A stretch of 6,170 nucleotides of DNA from Methylococcaceae bacterium UBA4132 (GTDB taxonomy: Bacteria > Pseudomonadota > Gammaproteobacteria > Methylococcales > Methylomonadaceae): contig DFWO01000033.1 in NCBI GenBank assembly GCA_002380945.1, positions 1 to 6,170 of the forward strand. Reading direction: 5' to 3'. The notes under the pieces are model-generated. The model had not been told where the DNA came from. It made no database searches and worked only from the letters and a program-made list of their open reading frames with translations. The position numbers and the translations under genes are program-made. Positions 5,879 to 6,170 of the stretch are shown here, in pieces (positions within the stretch are counted from its first letter, which is position 1; each line of letters starts with the position of its first letter).

Positions 5879-6170
5879 GTCAAGACACTAATAAAAAAAA
5901 TGCTAAGTTAGCATGGATATTAGTGTTAGTTGCTGCTGCTATGTTTGGCTTTGGTTACGCGCTAGTACCCATTTACGATGTGTTATGTGAATGGAAGTGG
6001 ATAGAACGGGACAGACCTGACGATATTAAAAAAATCCCAGAAACTGCTTACAAAGTCGATATGAGTCGGGAAATTACCATTGAACTCATGACAACATTAA
6101 ATGAATCGACTGCTATGGAATTTAGTAGCGAAAAAAAACAGCTCAAAGTTCATCCAGGTGAATATCACAC
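5875..6170 (+). CDS. ctaG: Cytochrome c oxidase assembly protein CtaG/Cox11, 3' truncated by window end
   Basis: CtaG/Cox11 is a membrane-anchored periplasmic copper chaperone that delivers copper to CuB of subunit I. The 98 visible residues show a short polar N-terminus, one transmembrane helix (about 12-31) running into the family motif YALVPIYDVLC, and the start of the periplasmic domain, including the typical VHPGE (92-96). Cys38, next to the membrane, matches the conserved cysteine implicated in copper binding. The CFCF copper motif would lie beyond the window. The segment after Cys38 is odd: where the family usually has a Thr-Gly/Asn-Gly turn, this protein has EWKWIERDRPDD. The Trp and Pro usual before VHPGE are Met81 and Ser84 or Ser85 here. 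The start overlaps the preceding small gene by four bases, and its own ribosome site is weak, so it probably depends on coupling. The family usually has about 180-200 residues. Confidence 0.93.
   Translation, partial: MSQDTNKKNAKLAWILVLVAAAMFGFGYALVPIYDVLCEWKWIERDRPDDIKKIPETAYKVDMSREITIELMTTLNESTAMEFSSEKKQLKVHPGEYH

Overview
The window is AT-rich bacterial DNA, all of it read on the + strand. It holds an unassigned lipoprotein gene, a bacteriohemerythrin gene, and the start of an aa3-type cytochrome c oxidase operon. The gene order (coxB with a fused cytochrome c, coxA, a tiny membrane protein gene, ctaG) and the protein style suggest a gammaproteobacterium. A microaerophilic or methanotroph-like (Methylococcales) lineage would fit an AT-rich genome with a hemerythrin beside the oxidase, but this is inference and no marker here proves it.

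Layout: 1-267 is non-coding, with small inverted repeats and the leader of the first gene. 268-2142 encodes a 624-residue predicted outer-membrane lipoprotein of unknown function. It appears to be built from three regions, each with two cysteines, the last following a Pro/Thr-rich linker. A good sigma70-type promoter (2145-2173) lies just after its stop, followed by a hairpin in the presumed 5' end of the next transcript. 2266-2664 encodes a 132-residue bacteriohemerythrin with all seven di-iron ligands in place, closed by a strong intrinsic terminator (2687-2724). After a leader of about 180 bases, coxB (2907-4028) and coxA (4082-5725) encode oxidase subunits II and I with complete metal-site and proton-channel residues. 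A perfect-loop hairpin without a U-tract (5738-5766) separates coxA from a 33-residue single-helix membrane protein (5777-5878). That gene overlaps the start of ctaG/cox11 by four bases, and ctaG runs off the right edge.

How they work together: CoxB takes electrons through its own c-type heme and CuA and passes them to heme a and the heme a3-CuB centre of CoxA, where O2 is reduced and protons are pumped. CtaG is the copper chaperone that builds CuB. The small protein sits where oxidase assembly factors usually sit. The hemerythrin binds O2 reversibly and could buffer or supply O2 for the oxidase, but the terminator makes it a separate transcription unit. I see no mobile element, CRISPR array or RNA gene. 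The least explained items are the lipoprotein, the intercistronic hairpin with its overlapping mini-ORF, the 33-residue protein, and an unusual juxtamembrane segment in CtaG.
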